17,847 nt of DNA, taken from positions 1-17,847 of the forward strand of contig CALKAJ010000393.1 in NCBI GenBank assembly GCA_937983305.1, written 5' to 3'. Shown piece by piece: positions 6,862 to 13,638 of the stretch (position 1 is the first letter of the stretch; each line of letters opens with the position of its first letter). Source of the DNA: an uncultured Ignavibacteriota bacterium. Its GTDB lineage: Bacteria; Bacteroidota; Ignavibacteria; Tepidaquicellales; Tepidaquicellaceae. Made by a program: the position numbers and the translations under genes. Below the pieces are notes generated by a model. It did no database searches. It was not told where the DNA came from and was given only the letters and a program-made list of their open reading frames with translations.

Positions 6862-8829
6862 TTACTGCTCCTTTTTTCCAATTGAGAATGTTAAAGGTAC
6901 GTTTGAATCTTTTGCGGATACTCTCAAATATCCCTGCATCTCCTGGTGAAGAGCCGAACAAAAATCAGTGCAATAAAAAGGATACATTCCTGCAGTTTTT
7001 GGAGTCCATTTTATTGTACAGGTTTCTCCCGGCATAACAAGCAATTCGGAGTTCTCATTTCCCATTATTGTGAAGCCGTGAGGAATATCCCAGTCCTGTT
7101 CAAGGTTTGTTAAATGAAAATAGACTACGTCTCCTACTTTTACACCTTCTATATTATCAGGAGCCAAATGTGAGCGGATGGCTGTCATATAGACGTGTAT
7201 TTCATTTCCTTTCCTTTCGACTCTTGCATCTTTTTCTGCTTTTGTTACGTAGGGATGTTGATTTTCTTCTATTTTATATATCCTTTGAGAATTTTTCGAA
7301 ATTATTTCTGCCGGTATTCCTTGCGCATAATGAGGTTCGCCGACAGTTGGAAAATCCAAAAGAATTTTCATTTTATCACCGCTTATATCAATTAACTGAG
7401 CGGATTGAGTAAGTTCCGGACCTGTTGGTAAAAATCTGTCTTTGGTTATTTTATTCATTGCCAGTAAATATTTACCGTATGGTTTTTTACTGTCTCCGCC
7501 AGGTATTAATAAATGTCCTACTGAATAATAAACAGGAATTCTATCAATAACTTCTTTTGTCTTGACATCCCACTTTACAATTTCGGAAGAAACAAAGCAT
7601 GAAGTATATGCATGTCCCTTATCATCAAATTCTGTGTGCAGTGGTCCTAAGCCCGGATTTTTTACTTCACCCGATAAAACGGATTCGTATTTTAAAACAG
7701 GGATTCCGGCGACTTCACCTTCAAATTCTTTTCCTTCAATTGCTTTCACCATTTTTGAAAAAGCGAATACGGGAATTACGGATGCAAGTTTTCCACCGCC
7801 TACAATGAACTCACCTGAAGGATCTACATCTGCTCCATGAGGTGATTTAGGGCAGGGAATATAGAATATATTACCCGCAATATCTTCAGGCTTTAATGTT
7901 TTTACTTTCTTTATAATCTCACTTTTTGCCGAATGTGTTTTGTCTTCGTATTTATTATGATAGAATTCAGTTGGCATTTCTGTGCCTTTTCCCTGAGCTA
8001 CCAATTCTTCAATCTTCTTCCAGTTAACAGCCATTATATAATCTTTGTCTTTTTGGCTTGCATTAACTTCTATTAAAGTATGTGCTTGTTCCGAATTATA
8101 GCAAGAAAAGAAAAACCATCCGTCTGAAGGACCTTTACCGGCGTGGCTTAAATCATAATCAAACGGAGGGGTAATTAATTGAAAAGCGATACCCATTTCG
8201 CCGGTATTTTTGTCAACTTTAAGGAATGAAATTGCTCCTTTAAAGTTATCTTTATACGATGAAATTGGCACGTCTTTATTTTCAATAGGGATACTGAATC
8301 TTGTTCCTGCAACAACGTACTCGGAGTTAGGAGTGATAAATGGTGAAGAATGGTTTCCGGCGCTGTTTGGGATTTCAATTATCTCAACTGTTTTAAATGT
8401 TTTTAAATCTACCCTTGCAATTCTTGGAGTGTTATTTCCGTTAATAAAAAGCCATCTGCCGTCAGGAACTCCGTCTGTCATAGAAAGTTCGCAGTGATGC
8501 GAATCATCCCAGGGTATAAATCCGTGCGTTGTTTCAAGCATTGGCTTTGTCTCTTCTGTATATCCGTATCCGTTCTCCGGATTCTGCGAAAACACAGGAA
8601 TTTCTCTGAAAAGCCTGCCGGAAGGCAGGCCATAAACAGCCATCTGACCGCTGAAACCTCCTGAAACAAAAGCATAAAACTCGTCATATTTGCCGGGTTC
8701 AATATATACTTTATTCGGAGCATCGCTTTCAATCAGAGGACCCTGTGTTTTTTTCCCGCATCCCGATAATATTAAAATAAAAACAAAAACTAAAAATAAA
8801 CCTTTATTTAAAAATATTTGATTTTTCAT
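6862..8829 (-). CDS. nosZ: nitrous oxide reductase, clade II (Sec-type) lipoprotein
   Basis: Reduces N2O to N2 in the periplasm, the last step of denitrification. Numbering from the upstream ATG at 8871, the seven CuZ histidines are His125, His126 (DDSHHCE), His174 (GNHSSP), His345 (SPHGAD), His412 (LHTEF), His453 (GHLL) and His514 (EPHYAQG). The C-terminal cupredoxin domain has CuA ligands His598 (PHGF), Cys634 and Cys638 (CTDFC), His642 and Met645 (LHQEM). There is no twin-arginine motif; instead a Sec/lipoprotein signal ends in LSGC (Cys38), as in clade II enzymes. The ATG at 8829 is chosen because it gives a compact signal peptide (MKNQIFLNKGLFLVF onward); the ATG at 8871 overlaps the cytochrome stop by 14 bases and would add 14 residues. 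Neither has a strong Shine-Dalgarno. All catalytic ligands are intact, so the enzyme should be active. Confidence 0.97.
   Translation of the reverse strand: MKNQIFLNKGLFLVFVFILILSGCGKKTQGPLIESDAPNKVYIEPGKYDEFYAFVSGGFSGQMAVYGLPSGRLFREIPVFSQNPENGYGYTEETKPMLETTHGFIPWDDSHHCELSMTDGVPDGRWLFINGNNTPRIARVDLKTFKTVEIIEIPNSAGNHSSPFITPNSEYVVAGTRFSIPIENKDVPISSYKDNFKGAISFLKVDKNTGEMGIAFQLITPPFDYDLSHAGKGPSDGWFFFSCYNSEQAHTLIEVNASQKDKDYIMAVNWKKIEELVAQGKGTEMPTEFYHNKYEDKTHSAKSEIIKKVKTLKPEDIAGNIFYIPCPKSPHGADVDPSGEFIVGGGKLASVIPVFAFSKMVKAIEGKEFEGEVAGIPVLKYESVLSGEVKNPGLGPLHTEFDDKGHAYTSCFVSSEIVKWDVKTKEVIDRIPVYYSVGHLLIPGGDSKKPYGKYLLAMNKITKDRFLPTGPELTQSAQLIDISGDKMKILLDFPTVGEPHYAQGIPAEIISKNSQRIYKIEENQHPYVTKAEKDARVERKGNEIHVYMTAIRSHLAPDNIEGVKVGDVVYFHLTNLEQDWDIPHGFTIMGNENSELLVMPGETCTIKWTPKTAGMYPFYCTDFCSALHQEMQGYLRVSAKDSNVPLTFSIGKKEQ
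6868..6873 (-). promoter_or_regulatory. ribosome binding site within the nosZ 3' end
   Basis: On the minus strand AAGGAG ends 7 bases before the ATG at 6860 and is encoded by the last sense codons of nosZ (Lys-Glu-Gln). It decides the start of the nosB-like gene and suggests translation coupled to termination of nosZ. Confidence 0.75.
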
Positions 8830-8857
8830 TTTTTTACATTTATGAAAGTTTATAAAA

Positions 8858-9274
8858 TTATTCGCCGTCATTTTTTCTCAAATAATTAAGAATTGCTTCT
8901 GCATCTGTTTGCGAAACATTCTGATATGTCATTTGAGTTAAATATTCGCCGAAGAGTTTCTTTGCTTCGGGATTTTCTTTTGTCATCTGTTCCGGATTTA
9001 AAATCATATTTAAAATCCATTCCGGTTTTCTTTTTTTAGTAATTCCATTAAGGGGTGGTCCTACCAGTTTTTCGTTAAACTTATGGCAGGAAGCACATTT
9101 CTCGTCGAAAATTTGCTTTCCCTTTTCTACCATTTGTGCATTCACCGGTTTCAAATCGTATTTTTTTACAGGTCCAATTCCAATTTCATCAGTGTTTTCG
9201 GAACATCCCGTAATTATTACGGTGATAAAGAAAAGAGGGAGAATAATTGCAAAACCGATAATTTTTTTGTACAT
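8858..9274 (-). CDS. lipid-anchored monoheme cytochrome c, putative NosZ electron donor
   Basis: Small c-type cytochrome of 138 residues with a lipoprotein signal peptide (hydrophobic residues 5-22, lipobox ITGC, acylated Cys24). The heme site is CASCH (Cys60, Cys63, His64), followed by LVGPPLNGI, typical of class I cytochromes c. The likely axial ligand is Met115 in LTQMTYQNVSQTDAEAILNYL, which corresponds to the usual MPPQ-type block before the last helix. The gene begins 20 bases after ric stops and its stop lies just before nosZ, so it is cotranscribed with both. Placement directly before nosZ and anchoring to the membrane make it the best candidate to pass electrons to CuA; this is inferred from context. 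Confidence 0.9.
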   Translation of the reverse strand: MYKKIIGFAIILPLFFITVIITGCSENTDEIGIGPVKKYDLKPVNAQMVEKGKQIFDEKCASCHKFNEKLVGPPLNGITKKRKPEWILNMILNPEQMTKENPEAKKLFGEYLTQMTYQNVSQTDAEAILNYLRKNDGE

Positions 9275-9294
9275 AGTTTTTTTATTTTTTTAGT

Positions 9295-10017
9295 TTATAA
9301 AAATTTTTTAGTTTCTAATGCAATTGCTTTTGGAAATAATATATTGTTCTCAAGATGGATATGCTTGTGAAGGTCTTCTTCGAATTCATTTAATTCTTTA
9401 AAAAATACCTGATATGTATTGCATGCATCGTCAGGTGGTAAATAGTTGTTTGAAAGTTCCCGGATTTTATATAAATCAATTCCTGCCGCAGAATGTTCCT
9501 TTTCCATTACAGAAATCGGGTTATTAATTGTCCCAAATGGTGATAAATATTTTGAATTACTTTCGTCTTGCGTTTCCACCATCTGGATTATGGCAGGAAA
9601 TAACATCATCTCTTCTTTATGCATGTGAGAATCTAATTCATAACACAACTGTTCAAATATTTCTGAAATTTCAATCAACTCGGGATGATTAATTCCGTGT
9701 GCTTCTTTAACTTTTTGAGAGTGATTATTGATAACAGGTATCATATTCCTGATATAAGAATGATGTACTTCAAGAATGTGATTGATTAGTTTAATTAAAT
9801 CCCAATTTTCCGGATTATCTGAGCTGTCTTTTACCGATATAACCGAAGAAATTTCTTGTAATAAATTCTCGGGTGTAATATTTATTTCATTACAAGCCAG
9901 CTCTAAAGTCCTGTTTCCGTTGCAACAAAAATCCAGACTATATTTTTCAAAAACCCGGGCTGTACGAAAATCAAACTTTACTACATCAGCTAAAGTGTTA
10001 TCTTTTGAAAAAATCAT
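9295..10017 (-). CDS. ric: iron-sulfur cluster repair di-iron protein (RIC/ScdA/YtfE)
   Basis: Cytoplasmic di-iron protein that repairs iron-sulfur centres damaged by NO or oxidants. The N-terminal ScdA domain (about residues 1-60) has the characteristic YSLDFCCNGNRTL with Cys31-Cys32. The hemerythrin-like four-helix domain (about 70-235) supplies His80/85/86 (LINHILEVHHSYI), His131 and Glu135 (SHMHKEEMMLFP), His175 (EKEHSAAG), and His219 and Glu223 (HKHIHLENNILFP). Length (240) is close to family members such as YtfE. Translation starts after AAAGGAG, 4 bases before the ATG. It is the first gene of the nos transcription unit, immediately downstream of two FNR/DNR-type palindromes, so induction by NO or low oxygen is likely. 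This family is also named DnrN, NorA or ScdA. Confidence 0.94.
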   Translation of the reverse strand: MIFSKDNTLADVVKFDFRTARVFEKYSLDFCCNGNRTLELACNEINITPENLLQEISSVISVKDSSDNPENWDLIKLINHILEVHHSYIRNMIPVINNHSQKVKEAHGINHPELIEISEIFEQLCYELDSHMHKEEMMLFPAIIQMVETQDESNSKYLSPFGTINNPISVMEKEHSAAGIDLYKIRELSNNYLPPDDACNTYQVFFKELNEFEEDLHKHIHLENNILFPKAIALETKKFL

Positions 10018-10042
10018 TTGACTCCTTTCTTTGTTTTTGCTT

Positions 10043-10048
10043 AAAGTA
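10043..10048 (-). promoter_or_regulatory. candidate -10 element of the ric-nos operon
   Basis: On the minus strand TACTTT lies where a -10 hexamer would fall if the transcript began near 10036, which is 41.5 bases from the centre of the proximal FNR box. That spacing is the standard class II FNR arrangement. Sequence match is moderate; the geometry is the stronger argument. Confidence 0.45.
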
Positions 10049-10070
10049 AAAAGAAAGGTTTTAATTGTAA

Positions 10071-10084
10071 TTGACTTAAGTCAA
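10071..10084 (-). promoter_or_regulatory. proximal FNR/DNR-type operator of ric-nos
   Basis: TTGACTTAAGTCAA is a perfect 14-base palindrome of the FNR/DNR/NnrR form TTGAC-N4-GTCAA. Its centre is about 60 bases before the ric start codon. It lies in the 76-base gap between the regulator gene and ric, and the neighbouring regulator has the residues that read TTGA half-sites. Confidence 0.85.
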
Positions 10085-10093
10085 AAAAGTTAC

Positions 10094-10816
10094 TTACTTA
10101 ATGATTTTTTTGATATATGTCAAATTTTTGATGGTTATAAGTTTACCCTTAACGGAAATTATATTTTCGTTTTGAAGTTTTTTAAATGACCTTGATAGTG
10201 TTTCCGTTATTGTTCCCAGATGTGATGCTAAGTCCGATTTTGAAATGTCAAGCTCAATAGTGCATTCAAAACATTCTTTAACCGAATTATTATCAGTGCA
10301 GTTGCACTCGCATTTTTTTACTATATATTTAAGTAATCTCTTCGTAACGTCATCTAATATTATACTGCCTATGTGAGAATTTAAAAATTTTAGCCTTCTC
10401 GCAAAACTACATAACATTTTCATGCAGATTTTCGGGTTTTCCCTGAGGAAACTTAAAAAATCCGATTCAGGTACCCTGATTACTTTTGTATTATCTTCAA
10501 TAGACATTGCATTTGCAGGATAGCAGTGTGTTGAATTTGTTTTTGCCAGATATTTTTCAAACATTGGTATCTCGGCAAATGTACTTCCTGAATTTTCGAG
10601 ATGAATAATATGCTCTCTGCCTTCGGGAGATATTTTGTATATTTTTACGTAGCCGTCAATTATACCATAAAATCCTATGTAAGGCTCTGTGTCAAAAAAA
10701 ATTATTTCGCCCTTCGAATATACTTTAATTCTGGAAAAATTTAAAATGTTCTCAAGTTCGAAATCTTCAAGTTCTGAAAATAAAAAAATATTTTTTAATT
10801 CGTCTGAGTTTGTCAT
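10094..10816 (-). CDS. Crp/Fnr-family transcription regulator, probable nos regulator
   Basis: A 240-residue regulator with an N-terminal cyclic-nucleotide-type sensor domain (about 10-125, including GFYGIIDGYVKIYKISPEGRE), a dimer helix (about 126-150), and a C-terminal winged helix (about 155-235). The recognition helix TITETLSRSFKKL contains Glu205, Ser208 and Arg209, the E-x-x-S-R triad that in FNR reads TTGA half-sites, matching the two palindromes next to it. It lacks FNR's N-terminal cysteine cluster but has five cysteines between sensor and HTH (Cys169, 171, 173, 182, 185), an unusual place. Functionally it resembles DNR/NnrR, the NO-responsive group, though the effector is not visible. 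The start is 6 bases after the stop of the upstream secreted-protein gene, with no clear Shine-Dalgarno, so readthrough transcription from that gene is possible. Confidence 0.88.
   Translation of the reverse strand: MTNSDELKNIFLFSELEDFELENILNFSRIKVYSKGEIIFFDTEPYIGFYGIIDGYVKIYKISPEGREHIIHLENSGSTFAEIPMFEKYLAKTNSTHCYPANAMSIEDNTKVIRVPESDFLSFLRENPKICMKMLCSFARRLKFLNSHIGSIILDDVTKRLLKYIVKKCECNCTDNNSVKECFECTIELDISKSDLASHLGTITETLSRSFKKLQNENIISVKGKLITIKNLTYIKKIIK
10110..10123 (-). promoter_or_regulatory. distal FNR/DNR-type operator inside the regulator gene
   Basis: TTGATATATGTCAA (plus strand) matches TTGAT/C-N4-G/ATCAA with only one asymmetric position. It is centred 39 bases upstream of the proximal box and sits in the last codons of the Crp/Fnr gene (encoding Leu-Thr-Tyr-Ile-Lys). 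It could be a second activator site at about -80.5 or contribute to autoregulation; chance occurrence in AT-rich coding sequence cannot be excluded. Confidence 0.6.
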
Positions 10817-10822
10817 TTGTTT

Positions 10823-12076
10823 TTATTTAATCAGAACCATTCTCTTAGTTTCGGAAAAATCACCTGCAACAAGTTTGTAAAAATAAATTCCGGACGATAA
10901 TTCCGAAGCGTTGAAATCAATCGTATAATTTCCCGGCTCAACATATTCGTTAACCGGGTTTTTTATTTCTCTGCCAAGTATATCATATATCATCAGGCTT
11001 ACAAAAGAATATTTCGGAATTGCAAAACTGATTTTAGTAACAGGGTTAAAGGGGTTAGGATAGTTTTGCGATAATGAATATTTTTGCGGGATTTCGCCTT
11101 CAGATTTCTCAATTCCGCAAGCTATATAAAAAAAATTAATATGTGGTCGAGCAGTGAAAGTACTTCCCGTAGTTGTAATTCCCGTACAGCCGTCACCGGA
11201 AGATAAATCAGCGTGATTATGAAGGTTTTTTCCTGTAGCAGACGAGCCGTAAACAATTGTGTTATTAGTATAAGTCGAATTATTAAAACATATTTCTATT
11301 AATAGATTTTTATCAGGGGGACTGTAAAAAGGATTTTGTAATATAATTTCCTGCCACCCTGCTCCGGGTACTTGATAGGTTCCATTATAAACAGTAGTCA
11401 TACCATAATGGAAATTAGAACCAATTAAAGTATCTGTAATGTTTTTCATTTTTATCATGAAATTATTCATCACTTGATTCGAAGCACTCACTACATTAAA
11501 TGATATTCGACAAATAATTCTGTTTAGGGTTATTTCATTTGAAAGATAAAGCATCTGAGTTCTACTGTCCATATAAAAGGTATAAAATGGCCATCCGATT
11601 TGTATTGTATCAGTTCCCATCTCTGAATAAAATTGTGGTATTATTGAAAATTGATATAAAAATGTTGAATCTGTATTATGCAGTGCGGAATTGTCACGAG
11701 CGTGTATTCTATAACTTATGCCATTACCATATTGAACTTCATTTGTATCAGAATTAAACTTACCTGTCCAGTTATTTCCTGAAGATTGTGCCAAATTAAA
11801 CCTTTTATACGCACCCGAATTTTTTCTCCACGATACCCAAACAGAGTCAACACCGGTGTTATCTGTAACATTTGCAATAACTGTCGCAGGCCAGTATTTT
11901 TTAATACAGGCATCAATTGGAGTATGATTTATAACAGGTCTGGTTGTATCTGAATTTTCCGGAAAATTTAATGCGCCCTGCGAAGTAATATCTCTGCCAT
12001 TCGCTTGCAGTGAAAATATATTTGCGATTACAATCAGGATAGTGAAAACCACTAACCTTTTATTTATTGCCGTCAT
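10823..12076 (-). CDS. T9SS-secreted protein, paralogue 1
   Basis: Secreted or surface protein of unknown function, 417 residues. It has a Sec signal peptide (about 1-26, NKRLVVFTILIVIANIFSL), an Ig/fibronectin-like region (about 43-145, starting DTTRPVINHTPI), a central domain (about 146-322, including MDSRTQMLYLSNEI), and a T9SS type A sorting domain (about 330-417) with LSQNYPNPFNPVTKISF, YDILGRE and ending KRMVLIK. Type IX cargo crosses the outer membrane and usually loses this C-terminal domain. The protein is nearly identical to paralogue 2 at both ends but not in the middle. Translation begins after GGGAG, 5 bases before the ATG. No enzyme motif is evident; adhesion or carbohydrate binding is a guess. 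The Crp/Fnr gene follows 6 bases later. Confidence 0.85.
   Translation of the reverse strand: MTAINKRLVVFTILIVIANIFSLQANGRDITSQGALNFPENSDTTRPVINHTPIDACIKKYWPATVIANVTDNTGVDSVWVSWRKNSGAYKRFNLAQSSGNNWTGKFNSDTNEVQYGNGISYRIHARDNSALHNTDSTFLYQFSIIPQFYSEMGTDTIQIGWPFYTFYMDSRTQMLYLSNEITLNRIICRISFNVVSASNQVMNNFMIKMKNITDTLIGSNFHYGMTTVYNGTYQVPGAGWQEIILQNPFYSPPDKNLLIEICFNNSTYTNNTIVYGSSATGKNLHNHADLSSGDGCTGITTTGSTFTARPHINFFYIACGIEKSEGEIPQKYSLSQNYPNPFNPVTKISFAIPKYSFVSLMIYDILGREIKNPVNEYVEPGNYTIDFNASELSSGIYFYKLVAGDFSETKRMVLIK
10824..11107. repeat. direct repeat A, copy 1 (T9SS sorting-domain coding end)
   Basis: A 284-base segment identical by eye to 12302-12585 except for one base (C at 10837, T in the other copy). 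It covers the 3' end of paralogue 1, that is the T9SS sorting domain plus linker, and the identity stops abruptly at 11107. Confidence 0.93.
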
Positions 12077-12109
12077 ATTGACTCCCGTTTTTTGTAAAAG
12101 CTAATAAAA
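11663..12109. repeat. direct repeat B, copy 1 (5' coding end plus leader)
   Basis: About 447 bases matching 13141-13587 with roughly 14 differences counted by eye, most near the inner (low-coordinate) edge and a few around the start codon. It includes the signal-peptide and Ig-like coding region and about 33 bases of upstream leader. Confidence 0.9.
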
Positions 12110-12300
12110 ATACTCTAATTAAAAAAGTAATAAAACATTGCACTAGGGAATAGTTTAAATTATTACCTGTTGATTCTTTTTGATATTTTAAAATGAGAAA
12201 GAATATTTTACTTACGAAATATTTTTCCTCCACCATAAGCTTGAGATTAAAAGAAAAATTAGTATTATATTTAATAGCTTAAAGATAGCGTAATGTGATA

Positions 12301-13554
12301 CTATTTAATCAGAATCATTCTCTTAGTTTCGGAAAAATCACCTGCAACAAGTTTGTAAAAATAAATTCCGGACGATAATTCCGAAGCGTTGAAATCAATC
12401 GTATAATTTCCCGGCTCAACATATTCGTTAACCGGGTTTTTTATTTCTCTGCCAAGTATATCATATATCATCAGGCTTACAAAAGAATATTTCGGAATTG
12501 CAAAACTGATTTTAGTAACAGGGTTAAAGGGGTTAGGATAGTTTTGCGATAATGAATATTTTTGCGGGATTTCGCCTTCAGATTTTATTATATTACTCAT
12601 GTGAAAATAAATCCTAATATTTGGTCTTGTTGTGTAAGAAACACCCGGAGTGGTAATTTCCGTACAACCATCGCCGGAAGATAAATCTGCGTGATTGTGA
12701 AGGTTTTTTCCGATCGCAGACGAGCCAAATATGACTGTATTAGTAGTATAAACCGAATTATTAAAACAAATTTCCATAAGCAGATTATAAGGATGATTAT
12801 ACCAAAAAGGAGTTTGTAAATTAATTAACTGCCATCCTGTTCCGGGGATAGTATATGAACCGTCATAAACCGTAGTCAATCCTGAATTATAAAAGGAATT
12901 AATCGAAGTATCTAACGTATGTTTCATTTTTATTTTGAAATTATTCATTAGCTGCGATGAAGCACTAACAATATTAAACTTTAATGATGTTATATATCCG
13001 TTGAATGTTATCTCATTTGAAAGATAAAGCATCTGAGTTCTGCTGTCCATATAGGAAGTATAAAAGGGCCACGCGATTTGAATAGTACCGGTTCCTATTT
13101 CATCAAAATCTCCCAGTATAATATTAAAGGAATATTGTGCTGTTGAATCTGTATTATGCAGTGCGGAATTGTCCCGTGCGTGTATTCTATAACTTATGCC
13201 ATCACCATAATAAACTTCATTTGTATCTGAATTAAATTTCCCTGTCCAGTAATTTCCCGAAGATTGTGTCAAATTAAACCTTTTATACGCACCCGAATTT
13301 TTTCTCCACGATACCCAAACAGAGTCAACACCGGTGTTATCTGTAACATTTGCAATAACTGTCGCAGGCCAGTATTTTTTAATACAGGCATCAATTGGAG
13401 TATGATTTATAACAGGTCTGGTTGTATCTGAATTTTCCGGAAAATTTAATGCGCCCTGCGAAGTAATATCTCTGCCATTCGCTTGCAGTGAAAATATATT
13501 TGCGATTACAATCAGGATAGTGAAAAACACTAACCTTTTATTTATTACTGTCAT
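12301..13554 (-). CDS. T9SS-secreted protein, paralogue 2
   Basis: Second copy of the preceding family, also exactly 417 residues, with the same order: Sec signal peptide, Ig-like region, central domain and T9SS sorting domain with NYPNPFNP. The N-terminal third and the last 94 or so residues are almost the same as in paralogue 1, while residues about 140-322 differ at many positions (for example ILGDFDEIGTGTIQIAW against IIPQFYSEMGTDTIQIGW). The upstream leader, including GGGAG and the AT-rich segment before it, is also duplicated, so both genes probably share the same control. The stop is TAG rather than TAA. It lies 224 bases upstream of paralogue 1. Function is unknown; it should be exported and processed like paralogue 1. 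Confidence 0.85.
   Translation of the reverse strand: MTVINKRLVFFTILIVIANIFSLQANGRDITSQGALNFPENSDTTRPVINHTPIDACIKKYWPATVIANVTDNTGVDSVWVSWRKNSGAYKRFNLTQSSGNYWTGKFNSDTNEVYYGDGISYRIHARDNSALHNTDSTAQYSFNIILGDFDEIGTGTIQIAWPFYTSYMDSRTQMLYLSNEITFNGYITSLKFNIVSASSQLMNNFKIKMKHTLDTSINSFYNSGLTTVYDGSYTIPGTGWQLINLQTPFWYNHPYNLLMEICFNNSVYTTNTVIFGSSAIGKNLHNHADLSSGDGCTEITTPGVSYTTRPNIRIYFHMSNIIKSEGEIPQKYSLSQNYPNPFNPVTKISFAIPKYSFVSLMIYDILGREIKNPVNEYVEPGNYTIDFNASELSSGIYFYKLVAGDFSETKRMILIK
12302..12585. repeat. direct repeat A, copy 2
   Basis: Partner of 10824-11107 at an offset of 1478 bases, covering the sorting-domain end of paralogue 2. Confidence 0.93.
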
Positions 13555-13587
13555 ATTGACTCCCGTTTTTTGTAAAAGCTAATAAAA
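13141..13587. repeat. direct repeat B, copy 2
   Basis: Partner of 11663-12109 at the same 1478-base offset. Similarity ends 33 bases upstream of the ATG, beyond which the two promoter regions are unrelated. Confidence 0.9.
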
Positions 13588-13638
13588 TTAAGTAATTTAA
13601 TCAAGTATTAAAACTTGCATAGCTGAAATGCTTAAAAA

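Noticed and set aside
7107..7840. Plus-strand open frames antisense to nosZ
   Set aside because: They lie wholly within the nosZ gene on the opposite strand, have low-complexity or unfamiliar products, and no ribosome site; they are shadows of a strongly conserved gene.
12202..12223. AATATTT / AAATATT hairpin downstream of T9SS paralogue 2 as its terminator
   Set aside because: Only A-T pairs with an 8-base loop and no following T run on the minus strand; too weak to call.
13588..13638. Cobalamin riboswitch near the B12-binding regulator
   Set aside because: Neither this gap nor the 14506-14701 region shows a B12-box-like sequence or the length and structure needed.
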